NCBI GenBank assembly: GCA_030043455.1 | Contig: JASHXQ010000230.1 | Location: 1-13,057, forward strand | DNA length: 13,057 nt | Reading direction: 5' to 3' | DNA from: Nitrososphaerales archaeon | Lineage (GTDB): Archaea; Thermoproteota; Nitrososphaeria; Nitrososphaerales; CADDZS01 | Shown: positions 6,848 to 13,057 of the stretch, one piece after another | How the letters are laid out: each line of letters opens with the position of its first letter | Numbering within the stretch: position 1 is the first letter of the stretch | Position numbers and translations under genes: made by a program | The notes under the pieces: model-generated | The model's database searches: none | What the model saw: the letters and a program-made list of their open reading frames with translations, nothing else | What the model was told of the DNA's origin: nothing

Positions 6848-7240
6848 CTAATTCTTGTCGGGAACAGAACGGTCGAGTCGGGCGCGTAGAATTTCGACGA
6901 GCTCTTTCAATTGTCTTCCCTCCGGATCCACGCCTAACTGCTTTGCCAAGGATTCGGTGATTTTTTCTTCAATGACATAAGCTGCTCCTCCAAACATTTT
7001 TTGCAGGGCAGCTTGCAACGCGTCCAGATTATCGGCCAATGAATTCAGATCAACAGAGTGCTCTAATTCCAAAATGTAAACCAGTGATTCCACGACCGGC
7101 CCGGCCCCAAAATAGCTCAGAGCCTTTGTAACGGCTTTCGCGATTTCGCTGTTAAGCTCGATGTTCAGGCGGTCCTGCTTTTCCCTTTTTTCGTCGTCTT
7201 GCAAATTCTGGGGACGTGCTGGATCCGAGGCACTTTGCAA
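6848..7240 (-). CDS. 130-residue helical protein of unknown function
   Basis: This soluble protein runs from TTG 7240 to the stop at 6848. The first 25 residues are charged and probably disordered. Residues 26-125 are strongly helical: NSEIAKAVTKALSYFG (30-45), VVESLVYILELEHSV (49-63), then LDALQAALQKMFGGAAYVI (72-90) and a C-terminal charged helix ELVEILRARLDR (113-124). This looks like a compact all-helical archaeal domain, but I cannot name it. No signal peptide, membrane helix or Cys cluster is present. The ribosome binding site is only a weak GGCTGATG upstream of the TTG; an internal TTG at 7204 is an alternative start. It sits between a membrane-protein gene and the 98-residue gene on the same strand, and they are a likely operon. 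Confidence 0.7.
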   Translation of the reverse strand: MQSASDPARPQNLQDDEKREKQDRLNIELNSEIAKAVTKALSYFGAGPVVESLVYILELEHSVDLNSLADNLDALQAALQKMFGGAAYVIEEKITESLAKQLGVDPEGRQLKELVEILRARLDRSVPDKN

Positions 7241-7314
7241 GCGTCATCAGCCTAAAGCCAAAGCGGAACCTGATTTTTTCCTTTCTTTTTTCGCTTTTTG
7301 TCTGTTATCAGGGA

Positions 7315-7662
7315 TTAATTTCTGATCTCGGGTGTCTGCTTGGATTTTTCAGGTGCTGCTCTGTAGAAATACAATGCAGTGTAAATCGCAACGGTGCTGA
7401 AGAACGCGGTCAGAATGAGGAGGATATCCCTCACGTCATTCAGCAAAGGTAGGGGGCGCCAGACTTGAGAAATTAGGCCAAGAATGGGGGACAGTAGCAG
7501 TGATGCAAAAGCAAACGACATGTAGCGAAAGACCGTTTTGGGTTTATTCAGCGCAACGATCTCGGCATTTGCGGTAAGGCCGATTAGCTTCATGCAGTAG
7601 ACCATGGCGGCAAGAAGAAAAACTACAGCCACCATCTCAAGGGCAGCGTCAATGGCGGCCAT
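7315..7662 (-). CDS. three-helix membrane protein of unknown function
   Basis: This 115-residue protein has three clear hydrophobic helices, at about residues 6-29 (ALEMVAVVFLLAAMVYCMKL), 48-67 (MSFAFASLLLSPILGLISQV) and 77-100 (LLILTAFFSTVAIYTALYFY), followed by a short polar tail ending EKSKQTPEIRN. The loop between helices 1 and 2 carries several Lys and Arg residues. ATG 7662 is preceded by AAAGGAG (7681-7675), 12 bases away, a good ribosome binding site. No family is recognised; small archaeal integral membrane proteins of this type are common and mostly uncharacterised. It leads a minus-strand run with the 130- and 98-residue genes, separated by a 74-base A-rich (minus strand) gap. Confidence 0.75.
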   Translation of the reverse strand: MAAIDAALEMVAVVFLLAAMVYCMKLIGLTANAEIVALNKPKTVFRYMSFAFASLLLSPILGLISQVWRPLPLLNDVRDILLILTAFFSTVAIYTALYFYRAAPEKSKQTPEIRN

Positions 7663-7713
7663 TCTAAGAAATGACTCCTTTCGGTATAGATGAGCACAAG
7701 TTCATCATGAACT

Positions 7714-7866
7714 CTAGATCCTGTGTGTAATGTCCTGAAGCTTCTCCGAACCGAAATAATCCATTGTGGATGCTAGATCAGTTTTTGAAATCCTCATTTT
7801 CGCGTGGAGGGCGGATGGGACCCTTTCGAACTCTCTCGCAAGTTTTAGAGTCTCTGAGAGGCGCAT
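7714..7866 (-). CDS. possible 50-residue small protein
   Basis: From ATG 7866 to TAG 7716-7714 the minus strand encodes 50 residues beginning MRLSETLKLAREFERV and continuing with MRISKTDLASTMDYFG. The composition is protein-like, with two predicted amphipathic helices and no low-complexity artefact. No good ribosome binding site is visible. The same frame is open back to 7953, but that longer form would overlap the start of the AbrB-like gene on the other strand and its extra N-terminal part looks less natural. It could also be the end of a decayed longer gene. It precedes the membrane-protein gene by 51 bases on the same strand. Function unknown. Confidence 0.35.
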   Translation of the reverse strand: MRLSETLKLAREFERVPSALHAKMRISKTDLASTMDYFGSEKLQDITHRI

Positions 7867-7927
7867 TGTACCAAAAGTCTCAATACGAATCTGACAGTAA
7901 AATCCTGATACGAGTAAGAACTCAAGA

Positions 7928-8092
7928 TTGGAAAAGCACATCAAGGTCTCCACTCAAGGAAGACTGACCATTCCAAAACAGATCAGGGATAGTTTGAAAA
8001 TTTCGGATGGTCAGCCGCTTGTAGTGAGGTCGAATGCAGAAAAGCGGGAAATCATCCTAATTCTACAACCTAGCATTTCCGACTACAAATGA
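7928..8092 (+). CDS. AbrB/SpoVT-like swapped-hairpin DNA-binding miniprotein
   Basis: This 54-residue protein runs from TTG 7928 to TGA 8090-8092. The sequence KVSTQGRLTIPKQIRDSLKI (6-25) is the hallmark of the AbrB/MazE-type swapped-hairpin domain: a K-V-S-x-x-G-R-x-T-I-P-K core, then I-R-x-x-L, then D-G-Q-P-L-V-V for the second strand. The remainder, NAEKREIILILQP, closes the fold. Such proteins dimerise and bind DNA as transition-state regulators or as antitoxins. No toxin gene (PIN, MazF-like) is adjacent, so a stand-alone regulator is more likely. The TTG start is chosen because it is the only start codon between the upstream TAA (7898-7900) and the domain; no clear ribosome binding site is seen. 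The aminotransferase gene starts 54 bases downstream on the same strand and may be its regulatory target. Confidence 0.75.
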   Translation: MEKHIKVSTQGRLTIPKQIRDSLKISDGQPLVVRSNAEKREIILILQPSISDYK

Positions 8093-8127
8093 TCCTTTGG
8101 TATCGTATCCATTAAATCACTTCGATA

Positions 8128-8136
8128 GAGGAAGAG
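8128..8136 (+). promoter_or_regulatory. ribosome binding site deciding the aminotransferase start
   Basis: GAGGAAGAG sits 10 bases before GTG 8147 but 19 bases before ATG 8156. The spacing favours the GTG, adding three residues. Confidence 0.55.
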
Positions 8137-8146
8137 TCGGCAGCAA

Positions 8147-9340
8147 GTGGAATCAATGGAAACCCGGACTGTTAGTCTCGACCCCTCAAGGCGTTCCATG
8201 AAATTGGGACTGTCTGGCATTAGAGAGATTTTTGAGAAGGCACAAAAGATTCCGGATGTTATCAGGCTAGAGTTTGGAGAGCCGGACTTTGACACGCCAG
8301 AGAACATCAAAGCCGCGGCGGTTAGGGCAATTAACCAAGGAAAGACGAAGTACACCTCTAGCGCAGGAATTCCTGAGCTTCGAAATGCGATATCAACAAA
8401 GCTGGAGCGAGAAAACAAAGTCCACTACGATTCGGCAAAAGAAGTCGTGGTGACGGCTGGAGCCACCTCCGCGATCAACCTCGCCTTTTTGGCTACTGCG
8501 GACTTTGGTGATGAAATTCTAGTTCCCGATCCGGGCTGGGCGACGTACTCTCACGCAGTCCATATTGTGGGAGCTACACCTGTCGGCTATCCATTGTTCG
8601 AGTCGGAAGAATACGCGTTCAATCGCCAGAGGGTAGAGCAATTGGTTACACCGAAGACAAAGGTTATTCTGATCAATACACCGAGCAACCCTACGGGGGC
8701 TATCTTGCCCAGAGACAACCTGAAGGAGATCGCAGATTTTGCCACTGAGCATAACCTTTTCGTGGTTTCCGATGAGGTTTACGAAAAATTCCTCTACAAC
8801 GATTCTGGAGTAAAGAGAGAACATGTGGCCATTGCGAGCTTACCCGAAATGAAAGAACGGACGGTCACGATCAATGCCTTTTCTAAAACCTACGCCATGA
8901 CCGGTTGGAGGATAGGATACGCCGCAGCCCCTGAGCCCATTTCCGCCGCTATGACAAAAATCAACGCGGCCGAAAACTCCTGTGTCTCAAGCATCTCGGA
9001 GTATGCCGGATTGGAAGCCCTGACCGGTTCTCAGGAGTCAGTTGGGAGGATGATCTCGGCATTCGCTAAGAGGCGAGAAACACTGGTGAAAGGGCTGAAC
9101 GAATTACCAGGATTTACTTGTCCAGTACCCCATGGTGCCTTCTACGCCTTTCCTAACACTACCGAGACCGGAGCATCCAGCTCCCACTCTCTCGCGATGA
9201 AAATCGTCGAAAAAGGCCACGTGGCGGTGGTCCCTGGTTCAGCTTTTGGAGCGCAGGGTGAAGGGCACCTGCGCCTGGCTTACGCGAATTCTCTGGAAAA
9301 TATTCAGGCCGCTTTGGAGAGAATCCAGAAGATCCTCTAG
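8147..9340 (+). CDS. PLP-dependent class I/II aminotransferase (aspartate aminotransferase-like)
   Basis: This 397-residue fold-type I aminotransferase has a standard length and all key residues: LEFGEPDFDTP (41-51, substrate and PLP contacts), the TSSAGIPELR segment (70-79), AGATSAI at the phosphate-binding turn (104-110), NTPSNPTG (177-184, N181), SDEVYEKFLY (208-217, D209 and Y212), the PLP lysine K247 in AFSKTYAMTGWRIGY (244-258, also R255), and the carboxylate-binding Arg in LRLAYANS (375-382, R376). The pattern matches the I-gamma aspartate-aminotransferase group common in archaea and many bacteria, whose members also use alanine, aromatic or other amino acids, so the exact substrate is open. 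It would transfer an amino group to 2-oxoglutarate in the cytosol. GTG 8147 is preferred because GAGGAAGAG is 10 bases upstream. Its stop overlaps the stop of the convergent E1-alpha gene. Confidence 0.93.
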   Translation: MESMETRTVSLDPSRRSMKLGLSGIREIFEKAQKIPDVIRLEFGEPDFDTPENIKAAAVRAINQGKTKYTSSAGIPELRNAISTKLERENKVHYDSAKEVVVTAGATSAINLAFLATADFGDEILVPDPGWATYSHAVHIVGATPVGYPLFESEEYAFNRQRVEQLVTPKTKVILINTPSNPTGAILPRDNLKEIADFATEHNLFVVSDEVYEKFLYNDSGVKREHVAIASLPEMKERTVTINAFSKTYAMTGWRIGYAAAPEPISAAMTKINAAENSCVSSISEYAGLEALTGSQESVGRMISAFAKRRETLVKGLNELPGFTCPVPHGAFYAFPNTTETGASSSHSLAMKIVEKGHVAVVPGSAFGAQGEGHLRLAYANSLENIQAALERIQKIL

Positions 9341-10443
9341 GAAGACCTTGAATCCAACTCTTCCTTCTCTTCGAGAATCAGATTCGAGGAGAGCGTAGAA
9401 TACACATCACTAAACATGGATTGCACAGGGGGTGGCGGAGCCGCTTCGGCTCTAGCAATTTGTCCGTTTACGAGGGCCTCCAGTTCTTTCCTCAATGCCG
9501 TTTCGCGATCAGGGTTCCATGCCGACTGCTTTTCTAGATACTCCCGAAGTCGGATCAAAGGGTCCCTCCTCCTCCACTCTTCCACTTCATCAGTCGAACG
9601 GTATTTTTTCCAGTCGTCTGAAGTCGAATGTGCGCCTAAACGGTAAGTGAGGCATTCGATAAGCGTGGGCCCCTCCCCACCTCGGGCTTTGCGAGCAGCC
9701 TTTTCTACGCTCGAATAAACTGCCAGAAGATCGTTTCCGTCCACCCGGATGCCTTCAAAGCCGTACGCCCGGGCTTTGATTGCGATACTTTCAGAGCCTG
9801 TCTGTCGACTCACGGGCACCGAAATGGCGTACTGGTTATTTTCGCACAAGAATATCGTTGGCGCTTTGTAGACTCCTGCGAAATTCAAACTTACGTGAAA
9901 CTCACCAGAGGATGTCGCACCGTCTCCAAAGGATGTGAGCGTAACCAGATCCTCGTGCCGGTACCTCGCAGCCATCGCGAAGCCCACCGCGGCTTGCAAC
10001 TGGCTCGCAATGGGAGCAGCTAGACTGAACATGTGGTACTTACGCCACCCGTAAGCGTTGGGCAAGTCCCTACCGAGGGATTCGTCTTCCTCGTTCCCAA
10101 ACAATCTATCAAACAAAGTTTCCAGGGGAACGCCACGCTGAATCAGCATCCCCAGATCCCGGTACATGGGAAAGATCCAGTCCTCCTCTTTTAGGGCAAG
10201 CATGCTTCCTACCTGGGTTGCTTCCTGTCCGGCACAAGAGACGTAGGTTCCCATTCGGCCCTGGCGCTGGAGAGCGATTGTCTTGTCGTCAATGATTCGG
10301 GTCAGAAGCATTTTTCGATAGGCGTCCAGATCCTCGGCAGCGGAAAGCGGTGAAGTAGCCGAAGAAAGTGTGCCATCGGGTCGGAGCAGCTGGAAAAGAC
10401 CAGTATCTGTACTTTCAATTTTCGAAGGAGGGGCTTCCATCAA
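9337..10443 (-). CDS. 2-oxoacid dehydrogenase E1 component, alpha subunit (pyruvate/branched-chain type)
   Basis: This 368-residue thiamine diphosphate enzyme subunit has the TPP motif SFGDGATSSGEFHVSLNFA (171-189) closing with CENNQYAIS (200-208). GRMGTYVSCAGQEA (62-75), a family hallmark, lies at the N-terminal side. YRLGAHSTSDDWKKYR (267-282) is the phosphorylation-loop region, whose HSTSDD form is typical of branched-chain and broad archaeal/Gram-positive E1-alpha proteins. With E1-beta it decarboxylates a 2-oxo acid and transfers the acyl group to lipoyl-E2. The two possible starts are TTG 10443 and ATG 10440; GGGGAG inside the end of tldE is 9 and 12 bases away respectively. It follows tldE by 5 to 8 bases, so it is probably in the same transcript. 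No E1-beta, E2 or E3 gene is next to it, since the downstream neighbour is a convergent aminotransferase. Whether the substrate is pyruvate or branched-chain oxo acids is undecided. Confidence 0.9.
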   Translation of the reverse strand: MMEAPPSKIESTDTGLFQLLRPDGTLSSATSPLSAAEDLDAYRKMLLTRIIDDKTIALQRQGRMGTYVSCAGQEATQVGSMLALKEEDWIFPMYRDLGMLIQRGVPLETLFDRLFGNEEDESLGRDLPNAYGWRKYHMFSLAAPIASQLQAAVGFAMAARYRHEDLVTLTSFGDGATSSGEFHVSLNFAGVYKAPTIFLCENNQYAISVPVSRQTGSESIAIKARAYGFEGIRVDGNDLLAVYSSVEKAARKARGGEGPTLIECLTYRLGAHSTSDDWKKYRSTDEVEEWRRRDPLIRLREYLEKQSAWNPDRETALRKELEALVNGQIARAEAAPPPPVQSMFSDVYSTLSSNLILEEKEELDSRSS

Positions 10444-10448
10444 TCGTT

Positions 10449-11792
10449 CTAACTCCCCACAGCACGCGTGACACGCACTCCTCTGATCATCATGGAAGGG
10501 GCGAGCGTAGGTGTGCTAACCTCCCACCATTTGATCCACTCGCGTGCTTTACCGATCATCTCGATGTTTGCGAGCTGCCGTGGTACGGAATCGCTGATCC
10601 TAAAACCACTTACGGGCTCTTTGATTTCCCCTCCCTCAATGCGGAAAGCGGCATCCCGAGGAACGGTGGAGTAAGACCCAGCGCGGATGTTCTGATACCG
10701 GGTGTACCAGTTGTTGGTTATGAGCAGACCGCTCCCGGTCTCCTTCACCATTTCCTCTAGACCGAAACCGCCGGGATGGAAGATGATGGTTGTGGCCCGC
10801 GGGGCGATGATTCCGGCATTGCCTGTGGATGCCGCCTGTCCAAACTTCTTTGCTGTAGAAGAATTGTGGAGCATCGTCTGGAAGACTCCATTTTTTACGA
10901 TTTTGTTGGTTCGAGTGGGCACGCCCTCGTCGTCAAAGATTCTTCCTCCCAGACCTTTGTCAGATACTCCCCGATCTTCGATGTTCAGCTCCTCGACACC
11001 TACCTTCTGCCCCAACTTGTCCGTGAGGAAGGAATTCCCGGACTCGACTGCAAAGGCTGATGCAGAGCTTGCTACTGGCATAATGTTAGCTACCACGGTA
11101 GGAGTAAAGACAACCTTGTACTCTCCCTCAGAAACAGGCTTCGAGTTGAGTGCCTGTTTCGCGTACCTTCCGCCTCTTTCCCCTGCTATTCCCGGTTGAA
11201 AATCAGAAAGGTAAGAAGCGCACGACAGGCCATGGCCGGAAGAATTGTCGTCCGCAAAGGCCCTCAGGTTAAGAAGTATCTGGGAAGAGCGATCCGACCC
11301 GAAGGCACCGCCTGATGTGACCATGTAAAGGTCAGTCACGTCAGAGTTTATAGATCCGCTTACTCGGGTCGCGCCGGAAGCAAGGGACCGGTTGACCGCT
11401 TCCTTGGCGTAATCCACGAGCGGCGCATCCTCTATTCCGGGATCGAAGTTGGCATGATCTGGAAGATAAGAGAAAGGCCCTTTCGGGAGCGGGACATAAT
11501 CAGAACTCTCTGGAAGGGAACGACAGGATTGTACGAGATTCTCTAAAAATCGGCCCATCCCCTTTTCCGTGGGATTGTACGTTGAACCAAGAATTCTCTT
11601 TTTGGAAACCGCCACGTAAACGTCCAGTGTGAGGTCCCTTACACTATTGACCAGCGTAATCGAGTTGTTAGCAAACCGGACCTGGTTCTCGTTGGAGAGA
11701 GCACTAATTACAGAAACATCGTCACACCCCAGCTTCTTAGCTTGCTCAAGCGCAAAGTGGGCGGCTTCCCTTTGCCGGGTATTTGCCATCAT
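10449..11792 (-). CDS. tldE: TldE/PmbA-like metalloprotease-pair subunit
   Basis: This 447-residue protein is the TldE (PmbA) partner of a TldD/TldE heterodimer. In characterised pairs TldD carries the zinc site and TldE has no HExxxH motif; none is seen here. Family segments in order are the N-terminal CDDVSVIS strand (23-30), FANNSITLVNS (40-50), a middle domain around GAFGSDRSS (162-170), GLGGRIFDDEGVPTRTNKIV (280-299), NGVFQTMLHNSSTAKKFG (301-318) and a C-terminal beta region with ITNNWYTRYQNIRAGSYS (358-375). The start is ATG 11792, overlapping the tldD TGA in an ATGA, which implies coupled translation. The pair cleaves unfolded or modified peptides in the cytosol, as in microcin maturation and CcdA degradation in E. 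coli. E1-alpha follows within 8 bases. Because its partner gene carries a stop codon, TldE may lack a functional partner here. Confidence 0.9.
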   Translation of the reverse strand: MMANTRQREAAHFALEQAKKLGCDDVSVISALSNENQVRFANNSITLVNSVRDLTLDVYVAVSKKRILGSTYNPTEKGMGRFLENLVQSCRSLPESSDYVPLPKGPFSYLPDHANFDPGIEDAPLVDYAKEAVNRSLASGATRVSGSINSDVTDLYMVTSGGAFGSDRSSQILLNLRAFADDNSSGHGLSCASYLSDFQPGIAGERGGRYAKQALNSKPVSEGEYKVVFTPTVVANIMPVASSASAFAVESGNSFLTDKLGQKVGVEELNIEDRGVSDKGLGGRIFDDEGVPTRTNKIVKNGVFQTMLHNSSTAKKFGQAASTGNAGIIAPRATTIIFHPGGFGLEEMVKETGSGLLITNNWYTRYQNIRAGSYSTVPRDAAFRIEGGEIKEPVSGFRISDSVPRQLANIEMIGKAREWIKWWEVSTPTLAPSMMIRGVRVTRAVGS

Positions 11793-13057
11793 CTCGCCCC
11801 CACCCGCACGTCTTTTAGCCGGATGTGAGGCGCACCTATGAAAACCGGGGCCCCCTGCATGGGATCACCCTTCCCGCACGTCCCGCAAGTAAACTGCAGG
11901 TCTGAGGCGCGAGCGTCGATGCTTCCCCAGTACTTGGGCGTTGTGATCTCGAGCACGGGGTCTTTGATGGCTTCTTTCAACTGCCCGTTTTCAATCCGGT
12001 AAGCTTCCAGACCGACATACCGCTGATTCAGTCGTTTGTCATCAATGTTCCACTCCATGAAACTCTTGATGTACACGCCCATTCGGGTTTCTTTCAGCAT
12101 CTCATCGTAGGTCCAGTCGCCGGGTTCGATGAACGTGTTGCCCATTCGGATGATTGGCTCCCGGTCGAACTGTACGGCGCGAGAGGAGCCGTTGCTCTTA
12201 ATACCAAAAAAAGCAGCAGTCTCGCGATTCTGCAAAAACTCGGAAAACTTGCCCGCCGTAATGAGCTGCCTCTTTCTTGCCTTCACTCCCTCATCGTCAT
12301 ACAGTTAGAATCCCATGGAATTGGGGATGGTCGGATCGTCTGACACAAAAGCCTCCTCACTCCCGATCTGCATGTCGAGCTTATCGGGCTTCATGAAGGA
12401 CTCCCCCGCTTGCGCTCCTTCTCGTCCCAGGATGCGGTCAGCCTCGCCGGGGTGGCCACAAGACTCATGACTGGTCAAGCCCGCCACGTTGGGTCCGAGT
12501 ATGATGGAGAGGTTTTCCTCCGTAGGAGGTTTCGCGGTTGCCCTAATTCCGTCGGTGATTTCTTTCAACCGTGCAGGGACGAATTCCGATAGGTGAAGAG
12601 CTTCCATTATTTCCCAACCCCCGGTCCCGCCCAGACCGGAATATCCGGGGGGCACAGACACGGTTGCTGGTTTGCCCTCGTACATTCCCAGAAGCATGCA
12701 GAGGTACCCTACTCGCGGAATGCGACCTCGGAGCTTAGATCCGTCCGAGTTCGCGTATTCCTTTTCGTCAATCGAGTAAAAGAGAATCAGGTTCCGATTG
12801 GGAAAGCTTACTTCAGAAACTTCACCCGGAATCGCGCGGTCAATCTCTTTCAGGAAACTTATCAGAGCCTCAGCTCCGAGGTCCGAGAGCTTCTTTTTTT
12901 CGTTTACCCCCCAATTAGCAGTTTGAGTCTCTTCCCGGGACAGTTGGACACGCTCTTTCAGGTCCTCAGAAGCGTGTTTCGCATTTTTCACCAGTCTGCT
13001 GACGAGTTCGGTGATCGAGTCTTTGGACACCAGATTTGTCGCCCCGAACGCGAGAGC
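11789..13057 (-). pseudogene. tldD: TldD-like zinc protease gene, cut by the window edge and interrupted by an in-frame TAA
   Basis: The frame is open from the right edge (13057) leftwards. The residues before GTG 13030 (ALAFGATNLVSKDS) already match the TldD G-F-A-x-T-N-x-L-S region, so the real start lies outside the window and roughly 60-70 N-terminal residues are missing. The zinc motif HESCGH (12469-12452, HExxxH) lies in SHESCGHPGEADRILG. The frame then reads DDPTIPNSMGF followed by TAA (12307-12305), and resumes in the same frame as LYDDEGVKARKRQL. Homologues read through this point, usually with Tyr after G-F, so one base change (for example TAC to TAA) explains it. The rest is normal TldD, with NRETAAFFG and the C-terminal Cys motif CGTCGKGDP (from 11887). 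It ends at TGA 11791-11789, overlapping tldE. A product stopping at TAA would keep HExxxH but lose the Cys region. Sequencing error or strain-specific inactivation are both possible. Confidence 0.85.

Noticed and set aside
7270..7300. T-rich tract on the plus strand as a terminator
   Set aside because: The genes on both sides run on the minus strand, where the tract is A-rich, so it cannot terminate them.
7764..7967. 67-residue plus-strand frame before the AbrB-like gene
   Set aside because: It overlaps the AbrB-like start in another frame, has no ribosome binding site and no recognisable pattern.
11789..12286. Separate 165-residue gene starting at GTG 12286
   Set aside because: It is the C-terminal part of tldD in the same frame as the upstream half, separated only by TAA and six codons; not an independent gene.
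12305..12307. Programmed recoding of the tldD stop as selenocysteine or pyrrolysine
   Set aside because: The codon is TAA, while those systems use TGA and TAG, and the expected residue in relatives is an ordinary aromatic one.
1..13057. CRISPR arrays, tRNA, rRNA, insertion sequences or attachment sites
   Set aside because: No spaced direct repeats, no convincing cloverleaf or T-loop context, no rRNA-like sequence and no transposase or terminal repeats were seen on either strand.

Overview
The window is protein-coding DNA of moderate GC with frequent TTG and GTG starts. Its archaeal-looking content includes an AN1-type zinc finger, an AbrB-like miniprotein, a Sulfolobus-CP2-like M20 dipeptidase and a TldD/TldE pair. 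I read it as a chromosomal segment of a heterotrophic archaeon that uses peptides or amides, perhaps from the Thaumarchaeota/TACK side. That placement is inference; no rRNA or other marker gene is present.

Layout. Positions 1-727 hold a possible C-terminal tail of an upstream gene (1-87) and then mostly decayed sequence, including what looks like a broken minus-strand gene (about 347-717). Positions 728-4229 form a plus-strand cassette of three hydrolases: a cyclase/kynurenine-formamidase-family protein, an atypical M20 deacylase-like protein, and a canonical M20 dipeptidase whose start overlaps the previous stop. Two small Cys/His-rich zinc proteins follow, converging at 4397-4400: a 42-residue zinc-ribbon-like ORF and an 86-residue AN1-type finger. 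An HD-domain phosphohydrolase (4797-6176) is coupled to a small two-helix membrane protein. A minus-strand group of small uncharacterised genes (6508-7866) follows, including a three-helix membrane protein. A short AbrB-like protein and a class I/II aminotransferase lie on the plus strand (7928-9340). The right end is a minus-strand operon: tldD (running off the window edge and carrying an in-frame TAA), tldE, and an E1-alpha subunit of a 2-oxoacid dehydrogenase with no E1-beta beside it.

How the genes may work together. The cyclase and M20 proteins suggest release of amino acids from formyl- or acyl-amides and dipeptides. The aminotransferase could turn amino acids into 2-oxo acids, and the E1-alpha protein would belong to a complex that decarboxylates 2-oxo acids. 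TldD/TldE is a peptide-cleaving protease pair. This reading is consistent with amino-acid catabolism, but the genes are not one operon.

Most unusual points: the nonsense codon inside tldD between its HExxxH motif and its C-terminal Cys region; altered metal-ligand positions in both the cyclase and the first M20 protein; the E1-alpha gene without a partner; and three convergent gene pairs whose stop codons overlap. I found no CRISPR array, tRNA, rRNA or insertion sequence.
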